A stretch of DNA of 64,000 bases from Irpex lacteus (Eukaryota; Basidiomycota; Agaricomycetes; Polyporales; Irpicaceae): NCBI GenBank assembly GCA_001986395.2, contig MQVO02000002.1:2728001-2792000 (forward strand), written 5' to 3'. The stretch's first letter is position 1, and every line of letters starts with the position of its first letter. Position numbers and translations under genes: made by a program. Of this stretch, positions 16,251-28,984 are shown one piece after another. A model generated the notes under the pieces. The model was not told the origin of the DNA. It saw only the letters and a program-made list of their open reading frames with translations, and ran no database searches.

Positions 16251-18920
16251 CTAATGGCCACCTTTCTTGGCCCGGTCGATATGCGCCCGAAGCTTTCGCT
16301 GCTTCTCCCTCAAGGAAGCCTTCTTCTTCCCCCTCACAGCGTTACTGGCAAGTATCATCATAATCGGCTTATTCCTCGCTTTCTCGCGGTTCGTCGAGCT
16401 GCTCGGAGCCTCCTTGTTCTTTTTGCCCTTCAACGACCCGAATTTCTCCCGTCCCTCTCGACCCTTCTCAATCGAAGCCATACGTTCCGCATAGTCAGCC
16501 TTGGCTTTCTTGCGAGGGCCGAGGATGTCGTTCTCAGAGACGAACACGTCTTCTGAGTTTGCCTGAGCGTTTGCCTTGCGAGTCGCTTCCAAAGCCGCAA
16601 GTTTTCGCTTTGCAGCGGATCCGCCCCCTCTTTCAATCGACTCCGTAGCTGCTTGAATTTTAAGATCGTTGAGGAGTGCAAAGTCGGCGGGGGTCAGGAT
16701 CTTGATAGACTCGTTCAGTAGAAGTGACTAATAGGAGCACACTGCGAACATACCTTGGTAGTGGCCAACGAGGATATACGCGAAGACCCATCGCCGTTGA
16801 CATTGTCATCGGCCAAGGCTGCATCTGCCTTGTCTGCCGTAGGCTTCTCACGTTCGTCCTCACTGTCGCTTACTTCCAAGTCATCGTCTCCTTCGGATTG
16901 TACGTCTATCCAACCATCTGAAGACTCAGAAGACGAGTCCGACTCGACATCCCATCCGTTCCACGCTGACTCATCGTCATCGTCGTCGTCACCCGAACCA
17001 ACACCGTCTTCCTCCCTCAGTTGCTTCAAATGGTCTTCAAGGAGCTGCAAACGAGTCAGAGATGACTAGCAACGTTCACCGTTGGATACGTACCACAAGA
17101 CCTTCGATATCCACAGCCGCTTCGCTGCTATGTCCAAAGGGAAGGGGCTGTTTGCCGGTGCTGATACCGATGCTGGCATCCTTTCCCTATAATCGAGAGT
17201 TAAAGAGAGTTAATACGATGCAGCTGCTATAACTAACCCTTTCGCGACGCTTCAGCAGACCAGGGTTTACGTCCCGGAACAATTGGAGTAGACCACGGGC
17301 GGCAGCTATAACCGCCTTGTCTTTACTCTTGCGGTACTCCACGAGATCGCTGAGTAGATCTTCTTCCATAGCCCAAGGCTGCCTCCTACTGATCTCGCGT
17401 ATAGAGTTCAAACCGGCCGCGATAACCTCAGCTCCAACACCCGGGTGTACGAATTCTTGTGCGAGTTTAGTGATGACAGGCGCCAGCACGTCTGGAGGCG
17501 TGTATTCGTGCACAGACTGTGCGAGAGAGACAAGTATCGCAGGAATTCGGAGCTGGTGATATGTGAGATACTTCATGATGTAGGTGTAGAACCCGAGGAC
17601 GCAGAGCTTATGACATCCCATGACGCGGGCAAGAAGCTGCATTATGAGGATCTTGTGGTCGAGGGAGAATCGCTTATCGTATCGATTGAGAATGTCATAG
17701 AGTTTCTCTGCGAATGTTTGAGGATCGTTGAGGAGCTGTATGGCAGGAAAATTCGCGGGCGTTGTCGCCGACTTCTGCTTCCGCTTCTGTAGAGACAAGT
17801 CAGCCATGGCGCGTGACATCTGGAGAGCCAAAGAGGTGAAACGCACTGTTTTGATCATCTTGAGAGTCTTCCGTGCCTTCTTCTCCCCGCTACGGGTTTT
17901 CTTGTTGATTTCGCGTCGATGCAAAACTGCTTTCGCATCTGGAAGCTGAGGGTATGATGAACGACACAAACAGCAGGCTTAATTATGCCACATACGTCTT
18001 CTTCATCGTCGCTGGATTCTTCTTCCTCATCGCTACCGAGGAAAAAGTGAAGAGAGGCGCTTTGCACTTTGAGGACAGGGTGGAAACACCCTAGAGCAAC
18101 GATCGACACTGTTTTGGCGTCATTCCTGCTGATAATCAGGTCTAGTAGGTACGCAAATGGATTGATTACGTACCATATGCCCTTCTTCCATAACTCCTTG
18201 GATAAAACGACAGCCCACATGGCCTCCTCTCCTTGAGAGGCAGGCCCCTGAGATGCGCGAGCCTTTCCCTTGTCACCTACAACCTCTGCGTCCATGCCTC
18301 GTTCTACCATGCCGAACAACATTGCTTGGACTGAGCGATTAAGCTTATGATTTTGACCTTTGAGGTTTGCCGTGCGGATATCAGAAAGGATAGTTTTACG
18401 GATACTTGCGCGAAGAGGAGAGGAGCTGGTTTTCGGCAGCAGAGGAAAGAGGGTCTTAAGCAGGCTTTGGACGCATGAGTGGTGCTGATTACGAGACATC
18501 AACAAAGATGAAGGCTCACTCGATGGAAGAGATGACATTCTTATTCCTCAGCATCACTAAATTTTGAACCAAGGTCTTCCTAGTATCAGGAGCAAGCGAG
18601 CCATACGACTCGAGCAACATTGTAGCAAGATGAGCCGGGAATTCTTTGGTCTCCTTTGGATAGCATTGTGCAACCTGCGTAGGCATTGCGTAAGTTACTG
18701 TGTGAGGTAGCCAAGGGAGGGCCAGACGCACCTGAGCAATGAAAGTGACAAGTTCTCTGAAATGTTGGGCGTGTTCATCTGGATTGATTAGAAAAATTTG
18801 CCGGACGCTGTTGTAATGATTCCATTGCTGAAGAAACTCTTCTTTGTAAGCCGTCGGGTCCCGCTTGACGAGGTTTTGGAGCTGAGGGAGGTTTGAGGTG
18901 AGCAGAATTCCCCGGGCCAT
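16251..18920 (-). CDS. SDA1: SDA1 homologue, 60S ribosome biogenesis factor
   Basis: Nuclear/nucleolar protein needed for maturation and export of pre-60S ribosomal subunits. The start MARGILLTSNLPQLQNLVKR (18920) and the following helical repeats (YKEEFLQQWNHYNS, CYPKETKEFPAHLATMLL) match the N-terminal NUC130/SDA1 region. The central part (LLNDPQTFAEKLYDILNRYD, LMQLLARVMGCHKL-like, YLTYHQLRIPAILVSLAQ) lies at about 17760-17540. An acidic serine-rich tract occupies 17050-16790. The C-terminus is strongly basic (KKAKADYAERMASIEKGREG, then RGKKKASLREKQRKLRAHID) and ends GGH-stop at 16251. Several short introns are visible, and the ends of adjacent exons join in frame where checked. Length and layout are normal for the family. 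Confidence 0.95.
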
Positions 18921-19678
18921 CGTCGAAGGAGAGCAGTGAAATCAGCGCGCTCAGCAGTGGCCTATCTTTTCACTTAGAAAGGCAGGTGGATTTGTGTAGC
19001 GCCGGCGGTTCGTAAGTGCTACTTACGTATGGTGGTGACTCGTGGACAAAAATAAAAACGGCTGAGAGGAATAGGCGTCCATAGGATGTCATAGGACGGA
19101 ATAGTGATCCGCAGCCTGCCACAGGTTGACGGCAGTGATCCGTCGCAAGATACAGATCAATGCAGATCAATATTCAATGTTACAGGTGATCCACACCTTG
19201 CCACAGGTTTCCGTCGCACAGACACACCGTCACAACAGCGTTGATTATGCGCAGCGATACTACGTGCATTGTATTGACATAGGCTACCACACAGTGGTTA
19301 CAAGGTTATTGTTCATCAGCCACAGACCGACCACACACGCTTTGCAACCTAAGATAGCCATGGCACACCTCGGTTGCACTTCAGCTATCGCTCTGCCACA
19401 GGCTTCCACAGCTTGCCACAGGCATACCGCCGATCAAATTTGGCCTGGCTATAGATTAACCTTTGCTTTTTTTGTCGGCAGCCAGTGGGCTGGCGGCGGC
19501 CTATCCGAGTCTTCCTTATAATTTGAGATTTTACAACTCTCACCTCGCTTACCCCGCCTTCTTCCTGCCAGACTCCGACCGTCATCGCATTTACAATGAC
19601 TATGATGCCGACTTCGACACTGCCTCTCACACATAGAGGCCGGTGCTCTGCCAGCTCATGTCGGTGTACGAATTATAC
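18921..19678. other. Gene-poor stretch with scattered TGCCACAGG motifs
   Basis: No convincing coding region. The decamer-like word TGCCACAGG occurs at least four times (near 19117, 19199, 19394, 19415), with related GATCCGCAG/GATCCAC words between them. The first part should contain the SDA1 promoter, the last part that of the HECT-like gene. It marks the change from dense core genes to accessory DNA. Confidence 0.5.
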
Positions 19679-22600
19679 TGCCCTCGACCATCTCCATCGC
19701 ATCACAGTGAGTCGCACTTGTATCAGTCTTTCTCTCATGCATATCTCACATATAATGCTCAGCTGCCTGGTACGCCTACTCAGGCATGTGCTGTGTGTCA
19801 GCATCCATGGATAGTACACGTCATCGCCGATGTCCGTGCATTTCCGGACTTCCTACATCATTGGTTGCGTGGCGGCACCGGCGATGGGAGGTGCGCTGGG
19901 TTTTGGAATGTAAGCAGCTGCTTTATACAAGTGTGTGCTCCGGCTGATACCAATAACGTCCGTAGTCAAGCATACCGTGGGATGTCGCGTCTCAATGTGT
20001 CTGTGGGGCAGAATGGGGTCACCACCTCCCATGGACGTCTCTGCCGTATGTTGACACAGTTCTCTGTACATGCTATGGGCTGACGTTCGATTAGGTCTGA
20101 GAGCGCCTTACAGTCACACACAGCGCATTCGGCTGTCTACCTCCCTGGCCAAGCCCATGCTCCCCCTTCCACCCCCCATGCTTTTTCTCAACCTTCCGCC
20201 CCTGCTTATCCTCCTTTTAATTATCCCCAGCCGCCTCACATGTCCTACCCCCCTCCTCCCCAATCGTTTCTAGGCTCCCCGCCCTCTGTCATGGCACCTT
20301 CTCCTCAGGTGTTCCAGCCTGCCATGTTTCCCTCCAATTTTATGTCGTTTTCTAGCCCAGCTATGTCTGAACCGTCTCGCGCTCCCGAAAATGCGGCTTC
20401 GCTAGGCCTGCGCCCTTCGCAGGTTTCTCCGATGACTCCTTACCGCTCCTTGGTAGAGGAGCAGGAACGACAGGCCCAGCAGACCAGTAATGACAGGCGA
20501 AATGAGTCGATGGAGCGAATGCGTACTCAGCAACAAGGGTCAGGCCGCTCTTCCTCACGTTCAAGTCGCGGGCAGTCCACTAAACGCTCTGGGCCGGCGC
20601 ACCCGTTTCCAGCGACACGGTCACATCCCCAACTGGCTGGGCCGTCGGGGACCTCAGGCAGTATCTCATCCATGCCTTCACCACTGCGTCGCACTACCCA
20701 TAAGGTTGCAAAGCTCGCTATCTTTCCCTACACCCTGGTGAGTAGTCGACAATGCTTCACGGTCCACATTAAATTTACACGAAGTCTATCATAGACCGCT
20801 ACCAATACCTCCGGAGAAGACATTCGTCCCGCGCTTCAGTGGCACCAGTCACGGCTTGCAGCTTTGGTCAACCGTCTACAAGCTGCACAGCTTGTTGTGG
20901 ATGTGAATCTCACCTTGGACGCCAACATCTTCGATGAGATTCACCAAGCGTTCGTCACCCACATGGTCACTCACGGCTTCGAATATCTTGGCGACCAACA
21001 GCTGATGCCTCCAGTGGTTGACACTACGAACGCGCCCTGGGTTATCTTGCAGACGAAGTTCAATTCGACAAGCGAGGTTTATCAATTCCAAATGCCCAAA
21101 CACCGTCAGATACTTTCACACGGCGACTACACCGTTGCAAAGCTGTCGACCAAGGACACTTGGGGGTGTCATTCGCTCAAAGATCCGTGGTTCTTGTTTC
21201 TCGGTAAGGACATCGGCCGTTTCAAAGGTTATATGCCCTGATCCATCACTCACCAGCACCACGATATCGGAATCTTGGTCAACGCCTCGCTGCTTTGCCT
21301 ACGCCAACGGAACAAGCTCCCCCGCCTTTACCATATGCCATCCATCCTTGCTTTCCACGCAGAGTGCTGTCCTCCGTGCTCAACACCCTCTCACATGATT
21401 GTTTGACGACATGTCCTCAGCCACCGCCATCACCTGCGGTCAGCTTTGAGCTGCGCGAGTTGTCTGCTTCACCTGACGTAACTATCCCATAATCATACTC
21501 GGTCTGCACCATATTCATTTCAGATTTTACCAGTTTCCTTCGCCCGGTGCGATCATCAGACAGGTTGTGGTGGGCTCTCTTTGCGGTGTACTTCTGTCTG
21601 TACCTCCACTCATTCACGTATTGTACAGGCGGAACGTGAAGCTGAACGACTGGCTGCACATACAGCCACATCGGTCACTGTTGGCCGTAGGCTGCGCTCC
21701 GAATCCTCGGTATTTATGCACTCTCCTGATGGTCGGTCTGTTGCTAACTACTTCCCAACAGGGCACGCCCATGGATGAACCTCCCAGCAACCGCCCTCGA
21801 CGTGATAGTCCGCCACCGTCACCTGTTCCCAGCTCACCCCTTGAGGTATGTGTGTGCTCTCCTTACATGTTTCCCACATCTCATTGCCATGTACCGGTAC
21901 AGACCTCCTCGTGGAATCGTAAGCCGTTTGTACCTGGACCTATGTTACAAGCCCTCATGGATAGCGCGGAAACAAGCACGTTGCCCAAGGTTTGTTTTCA
22001 ACTATCTACGACAGTCGGTCGCCGTGCACAAAGTTGACATATGTTAGACCATTGGTGATGTAGCGGTCGGGCTTCGGAGGATCGATGTGGATACCACGGG
22101 AGCATCCACTGACCCCGAGGTCACTTCCATGCGTTATCGTCCATACACCGCCCGCGACATGTCTCGCTGGCAGGATCATATCGGTGATACGATCCGGGAG
22201 GTGGGCTGTTGTAATGACCAGGAGCAGACGATCACTCTGAAAGCCCCCTCTATTGACTGCGGTGCACGCCTCCTGATTGCTGTTCTGTGCTGGGTCCACG
22301 CCGGTGGTTCAGCGGCAGGCGGGTCTAGGTTTTTGGAAACCGTCAAGGAGTGTGTGGGTACCCCATCCGCCAGCGTCATGGGCCTACCACACCTCGCTCA
22401 TCTATTCAAGCGTGTGGATTTTCTGGTTGAGATGTGAGCATGTTCTCTCATGGTCTCAGGTATCCGATTCTCATCTTTTGTGACAATTGCAGCGCAGAGG
22501 GCACAGGTGTTGGTCCCCGTCGTTCCGTCGTTCGTGAAGCTCTGTTGGTTCTTCTTTCCGACAAAACTCTGTGGACCCTACGCGAAGGGTACCTTGTACC

Positions 22601-23828
22601 CAATTGGCATGCCACATCTCTCCCTATCCCTTTCCGCACCACTCTATTCCGTGCTACTGGCACTCTCATCATGCTCCATTTTCTTTGGATTGGTGCACCT
22701 TGCCCTGTCTCTCCTTTCCTTGTGCTCTTGCTGTTTGACGGTGTGAAGTCCTTCGACACTGACATTGACTTCATCAACAATCTTATCTCGCCCACCGTAT
22801 CCAGCTCGCTTACCGAGTGGCTGTCGTTACCTCCCAATCAAGCGTTCTCTGAAGAATCGTGCCCTTTGGCCTCGATTCTGTTCGATGACGTTGACGCCAA
22901 CGTAAGTCTTTTGTTTGTAATGTTTTAATGGACGGAATGTTCTGAAATTGCCCTAGGTCACCGCACTAAGCTGTACACCAACACGTGTACTAGCTGAGCG
23001 TGACGGTGTTGCGTCCGGCCTGCTTCTGCGCCACACATTAGGACATCAGCTCCCCCATCTCACGTACGACTTCGCATCTGTCGTGGAAGGTGCGAACGTC
23101 AAATTAAACCAATACCGTTCGTTGAATCCGGTGTTACTACTATCGCAGTCAGGAGTTCGTACCCCCTATTTTCCTGTGGTTTACGTACTGACTTTTATCT
23201 CAAGCCGTTTGCGTCACATAAATCACTGAAAGGCTTAGTCAAGATTGCCTACAGTCGACGCATAGCGTCACCAGGTGATCTCATAAGCAGATTGACCTTC
23301 CATCAGGTCGGTGCGGACTTTGCTGTCCCACGCACTGCGGACAGCAATACTGGACCACCACGAAAGGCCAATAATCCTGTCTTCCAGGCCAAGTTCGTCA
23401 GCTGGGTCCACGAGTTCCTCCGCCAACCTGGTTTCACCAATAATATTGCCGCTGTATTCCCTGACGATTCACGATGCAGTCCCGCGGAGGCCAATGTTCT
23501 ACGGGCAAGATTATTGCTACGTGCTGCAACAGGGTCCGAGCTGCTTCCGGTGGAAAACGACCGTACCGCCATTAAGGTAGGCCTTCCAAGCATCTCAACA
23601 ACAGATACTAATCTCTTGTTGCCATAGTTCGATGTTCGCCACTATCCGGCAAACAACCCCCCAGATGCAAGCGGTGTTCCCAGAGCATTAGAAATTCACA
23701 CTTGTCTGCAAAAGATTGTTGTGCACATGGATGACACATTTCGATTCCTTCTATCGCCAGACAGCCGCAGTGGTTTTGACGATTACATGTTCTCGCAGAT
23801 AATTCCGGACGATTTCAATATTGTCTGA
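19679..23828 (+). CDS. HECT-like E3 ubiquitin-ligase-type protein with N-terminal Cys/His module (5' exons uncertain)
   Basis: Multi-exon gene with a firm 3' end (TGA 23826-23828) and an uncertain start. An early exon (19780-19910) encodes CAVCQHPWIVH then GGTGDGRCAGFW, a Cx2CxHxWx2H...C module. Next is a Pro/Ser-rich linker (20165-20730; MSYPPPPQSFLGSPPS), then a conserved middle part (20815-21240). The region 22500-22900 resembles a HECT N-lobe (GVGPRRSVVREAL, FRATGTLIMLHFLWIGAP, SPFLVLLLFDG). The last exons give LLLRAATGSELLPV, IKFDVRHYP and EIHTCLQKI, ending about 40 residues later, like a HECT C-lobe with catalytic Cys in HTC (codon 23703-23705). If active, it would pass ubiquitin to substrates; this is inferred from motif resemblance. 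Exon joins in 21240-22440 are not all resolved, so a decayed copy cannot be excluded. Confidence 0.62.
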
Positions 23829-24207
23829 CCATTGTTATTTACATCGTTCACACAATTAACACTCATATCATCAAATGCACTCGTTGGCGTGCTCTAAACC
23901 CCACACGATGACTCCTAGCAGATGTTGTACGCAAGACCACGCTTTGTAGAGTTCGATTCAATTACGCACCATTGCTGGTGCCAAGAATAAGCGGCATCCA
24001 TGCAATACTTATCACAAATGTTCCAATGACATCATTCTGGGCGGCGTTCTGGTCAATGAGCCATTCACGCCAATGATGACATCACACCACGTGCCACATT
24101 AAATAAATAAATATGGACGCCGTTATTTGGGGCAAACACTGTTAATTGGGATCAGACGCCTAACGATCTTTTGCAAACGACCGCAACACAACATATCCGC
24201 GCCTTTA

Positions 24208-24235
24208 ACCGTACGTACAGTACATACTGTACGGT
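24208..24235. promoter_or_regulatory. GTAC-rich imperfect palindrome upstream of the JmjC-like gene
   Basis: ACCGTAC and GTACGGT form inverted arms around a GTAC-rich centre, 53 bp before the start codon at 24289. It could be a protein-binding site in the core promoter. The rest of 23829-24288 is AT-rich with nothing else I can name. Confidence 0.3.
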
Positions 24236-24288
24236 AGTTCGTTAACCATTAATCCAGTTACATCGATATTCAGGTTCCGATACGTAGA

Positions 24289-27210
24289 ATGTCAAAGCAA
24301 CGTCTCAAAGGGGCTATTCCTCATAACGACCTGGTCGTCGAACTGGGTGCGCACACTATGTATCCAACGGCAAATTTCACATGCTGACAAACAATAATAA
24401 TATAGATGACCATGAGATTAACATTGTTAAGGCTGCACTGGACTTCGGAGCCAGGATTATTTGGATCTTTACGCGGTTGTCACCTTCAGAAACGGACACA
24501 ATTCTTGCCACTGCTGCTTACGGCACTCGCCTCACTCGAAATTCCAAAGCAGCTGGTGGCTACCTTAGGCACGCCCAGTTCCTCAGCCAAGATGATGACT
24601 TGCCCCCTAGCACATGCGGGCACACCGGCGACATATGGATCACACCCAGCCCTGTGTATGCCTATGGCGATGGTTTGTGGCGAATCATGGAGACGGCTCG
24701 CCAGAGCCGTCCGTCTCACCCGCACTTAAAGAACCGTCTCCTTACTTTTAATCCCCAGAGCGGTCTCTTTGAGTGGCCAACCGGCAATCACTCACGCCAG
24801 TGGTATATGCCTAGTACCAGGGCCAAACGCGAAGCTTCCACCGGCTCGCCGAATCATAACGATTCCGCCGTTCCAATTACCTTGCAATATATTCAAGACC
24901 ATCTGGACACTATATCCGCCGGAGCAGTTGCCCAGTTTATTCATACACAATTTCGAACGTCCCAAATTCCCGCGGAAGGTACGCAGCATTTTCTGAATCT
25001 TACTGGTAACCTGTTAATGGGATCATTTGGCCCCGTAGAGGTGGATAACAGCGGTGATCCATCCATAATCTGTGGTACCTGTTCAATGTGTAAGTACTCA
25101 ATACTTCTAACACATGGCAATACCAACGACGGGGAGTAGGTAGCTCCGGCGATCACATGTGTACGAACAGCTATCAACCGACCTATTCGCCGTTCTGCAA
25201 ATCACGCTTTGCTGCCAGGGCAGATGAACCGCACATGAGTGGTATCACCACCTGGTTTAATGGGATGACAACAGGTCTTCCGAAGAGCACGAGACTCAAG
25301 GTCAGTGATTATCAATAAACACAAAGGTTGACTCACATCAGCTATCATCAGTCCGGACAAGTCAATCCCGACCATACCGTTGTTGACTGGATGTCACGGG
25401 GTCAAGACGCAACAGCACCAATAGATGGGGCCGGTGCATTACATGATGCAGAACCAGGTACGTCGCCATTTGAATCTTACTAACCCCGGGCTCACATATC
25501 GTAGGTATCGATGGTCCAACATTAGAACCGCCACTGGATCCCAGCTCGCACACTGATCGATTAGTGATTGTTATTCAGTGGCCAGATAATCCCGCAGTGG
25601 AAGTCATACAGCGTATAGCAAATGTGATACGCTGTCATTTGGCACACAGTCGCGCCGTCGCACTTATGTCAACCAGCTCGCCATACCGCTTCGAATGGGA
25701 TAGGCACTCAATCGGCCTTTTGACATCCGGTCAAGCACATCGCCTCCATGCCAAGATCTCATGGCAAAGTATGTGCATCTCGCTATCATGTGAGCTACTG
25801 TTATAACACAGTCCAGGTACCCAAAAACGCCTGAAGGCCATGGAGACATTACGCGCGTATAATGCTCAAAATGCCCATGACCAATCAACTCATCCACCGG
25901 CCAACGGATCTGGTGAAGAACCGTACATCAACATACATGACGATGGATCAGTCGCAGAATTCCTCGATATCGTTGACAGTGCATGTGACTGCGTCAGCTG
26001 TTTAGACTTTGCAAGAGTCGAGGGATACTCACCAGAAGTCGTCGGGTACGTTTAGATCACATGTACATGTATCACAGCATTCTGATGTGCCAGTGGTTTA
26101 TATGGCATAGGTTGTTGTCGGACGATGTCAATGCTTGGCAAGCGAGTGACATGTTTACCTTTGGGGATAAGCCTACCCGTAAACGATCCAGGCAACAAGC
26201 GTCGTTTGAATCCATCATCCGCTGCAGCTCAAACGGTCGGCCAACCGATGACCGAGACATCTCCCGCTCCCGCCGATGGGCGTTGCTCTCTGCAAGAGGG
26301 TTTTACACTCATTCGCATACAGATGCCGGCGGATTCTGTACTTGGACTATGCTCACCTGCGGTGGAAAGGTTTGGGGGTATGTTTATCCCAAGGGACACT
26401 TTGATCCCACAAATTGTCGCCAAGCTTCTGCGGCGTATATCCATCTCACTGATGCAGCGGACTATCTCAATGGAACTCCCGAAGTCGATTTACAACAATG
26501 TGCAATTGTGCGCAACATCATTCTTGCGCCAGGTACCTTATTGTGCGTATCAATGCCCTACCGCTACTGTACACCGCCTAAGCCCGTACCAACTCGCACA
26601 GAATTCAACCTCCAGGGCTTATTCACACCGTATACACTCTTGAGAATACGGTAACATTAGGTGGCCATTTTCTGCTATTCGATGCCATGCATCTCACCGA
26701 ATGGAACCGCATGCTTACTCAAGTCACTGGTCGAGTTGGTACCAACAACACCCACACCAGCGTACAGAAAAACCTGGCGAGAATCATGATAGATTTGGCG
26801 CGCCAGGGGCCCAGGGAAGGTACGCAAGTAGTGATAAGTATCCTATACTTTGTTCAACTTTGTTGCTTACGGCCATTGCAGTTTTGAAGAAGCCATTCAT
26901 TTCCCTATGCCGCATGCTATTATATCCCCAAGACTACTGGGGTGCGGACTATGACAATTCACCTGGTGGTATCCCAGAACTCTTTGATTTCAGGAGCAGA
27001 AGGGCAGACGAAACCCTTCGACAGAGTCAGCGTGAGCAAGTCGAGGCACAACGGGTCGCACGTGCTATTCTCGAGTATAATGGCCTCCTTGCCTCAGTGA
27101 CTTCCGTCGCGCCGAAAACAGACGGGTGGGATATTCCGGGGCACGGAAGGTGGAATGAACCAGGTGTGGAGATGATTAATATTCAACAGTTTATGCATGA
27201 GGAGATATAG
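24289..27210 (+). CDS. JmjC/cupin-type 2OG-Fe(II) dioxygenase-like protein
   Basis: Multi-exon gene starting at ATG 24289 (MSKQRLKGAIPHNDLVVEL). An intron joins it to DDHEINIVKAALDFG at about 24408. The catalytic fold is in the 3' half: FYTHSHTDAGGFCTW (26301 onward) gives the metal-binding HxD (His 26316-26318, Asp 26322-26324). Removing an intron at 26533-26615 joins LAPG to LIHTVYTLENTV, supplying the distal His (26624-26626) and then GGHFLLFDAMHLTEW, as expected for a JmjC domain. The protein ends HEEI-TAG (stop 27208-27210). Related enzymes oxidise histone lysines, other proteins or small molecules; the target here is unknown. Exons between 25080 and 25860 are not firmly resolved. The metal ligands are intact, which argues against old decay. 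Confidence 0.72.
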
Positions 27211-28179
27211 ATCAATAGAGGACCAGCATTGATATACATGTAACCGAGTGCAGCATTGCAGTATACAATCTCTGTCATGTGATGCGGTTTCTCAGCTGTT
27301 AACAGAAGATGACACCGGCTACATCAACCTGCACCTCTCAAATGGCACCGGATCACTCGACGTACAGTGCATATGTATTTGAGGTATGTGATGTTAGCTG
27401 TTCGTTGTAAGCTATATAACTTCGACGCTGCGTATCAACGTCGCGCGGACCACATTGGTGCTGCCTGTCCGCATTGTCTTGTGGTCCTTGAGATCTAGCT
27501 CTTGCCCTCACCTCACACCACGCAAAAGGACTTTCAGACACAGAGAACGTCAGTAAGTATGTCGACATGAAGCTCTCCAGAGTGATTGGCATACCTTCTG
27601 ACTCTCGACATTCACTCAGGCTGTCACGCGCACGCTTTGTAAGACCTTACGCCTAAGTTATTGTGAGTATAATCGGGCAAGCTAAGGAATTCGGGCATAG
27701 TCCTGAGTACTGAGTACCCATGTGAGACTTGTGTAGTCGACGCGATGCCTGAATTGAAGAGGCAGCGCGGAGCTGTCGTAGCCTGAGGACTCACCTTACC
27801 CCCAACGGCTGAGCACAACGGTCATGCATGATACAGACGACTCATCCCGAGAACTCCGCGGGTAGATTGTAATGAGCGAACTCGGACACCCCTGCTCCTC
27901 TAGTAACACACACAAGGATTCCTCGCTCGACTAGGACCCTGGGAGCCTTGTCCATTGATCAAGTGGCTCAAGGGGTCGAGCGTTCAGAGTCCAGTTGAAG
28001 GCGATGAGGTTAGGATGATGGGATAAATCATGTAATTAAATAACAACAAGGACAGCATAAGGATTAGCGAACCGCAAACTTGAGGAAAAAACCACACAGA
28101 ACACACAAAAAACCAGAGCAAAAAGTACAAGCAGCAAGGAAAAACCCAAACCAACTGCAATAGCCCTGCCATCTTCGAG
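27211..28179. other. Intergenic stretch, no supported gene
   Basis: Roughly 970 bp between the JmjC-like gene and the next small gene. Reading frames are short and unlike neighbours. The part 28020-28140 is rich in A-runs with AC-repeats (AAAACCACACAGAACACAC). Nothing functional can be named. Confidence 0.45.
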
Positions 28180-28699
28180 TTACACCGAACCAGCAGACGT
28201 CCTCTCAGCCGTATAATTCTTCAACAGATCCTTGCGCAGCGCCTCTACCTCCAAGCTCATCTTCACCGTGACACTTCCACGGCTCGCACCTTGTCCAAGG
28301 ATTCCGGGTGTACGCGTCGCCCTACAAGTCGTCAGTAACTACACACGTATAAAGAAGAACAGGCGTGACTGAAATTGTATCTCATCGTCTTCGTCTTTGA
28401 ACGGCTTGAACCCCGCAGAACTGGTAGGCGACGCCGCTCTCTTCGGCATCTCCCTTGTCTGCACTAAGAGAAGCCGCTTCATCTCGGAAAGCAGGGATAA
28501 CACCCCCCTGGCCTGCACCTTTTCTTCTTCGGCTGTGACTGTGGCTCCGCCTCATCGACGTAGAGAATAGAGATCGGGGCTCCTCTCGCCTGGTAGACTC
28601 GCTCGTGCTACGAATGGCACGGACAAGTGCGGAGGCCGTCGATATTGCAGGCCTGGTCCTCCATCCATCGCCCGCTGGCTTCGCTGAAGAGGCTGTCAT
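28180..28699 (-). pseudogene. Short unknown gene with an apparent frame break
   Basis: On the minus strand, Met 28699 opens MTASSAKPAGDGWRTRPAIS and runs through SLFSTSMRRSHSHSRRRKG. Sequence of gene-like composition then continues in a different frame (VLSLLSEMKRLLLVQTREMP, then KRAASPTSSAGFKPFKDEDD). A GT-AG intron at about 28322-28370 leads to ATRTPGILGQGASRGSVTVK and a C-terminal helix ELEALRKDL-like, ending GSV-TAA at 28180-28182. The two frames cannot be linked by an intron of usual length, so a frameshift or a sequencing error near 28550 is likely. No known domain is recognised. The C-terminal exon, rich in charged helix-forming residues, looks the most constrained. Confidence 0.35.
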
Positions 28700-28984
28700 G
28701 GTCGCTGAGATGCCTGTATGTTAGAGGGTACTCGTAGTATCGTAGCATGTTGAGTAGCAGGCGGGGGATGCAGGGTGCAGGGTACGGGGTGTGGGGTGTG
28801 GGGTGTGGGGGGCGGGATATGTAGCACTTCAAACGAGGGCGCGGTAGAGGTTCGTGTGTGGGTGAGAGAGTGAGGGATATGGGAAATTCTCATAGCGCTC
28901 GAAGGCAGCTGCTATGATTAGCAGTGTGCGACGTGCGTTCTGGGGTGCGTGACGAGGAGACGAGGGCATTGCAGTGACCTTGTC

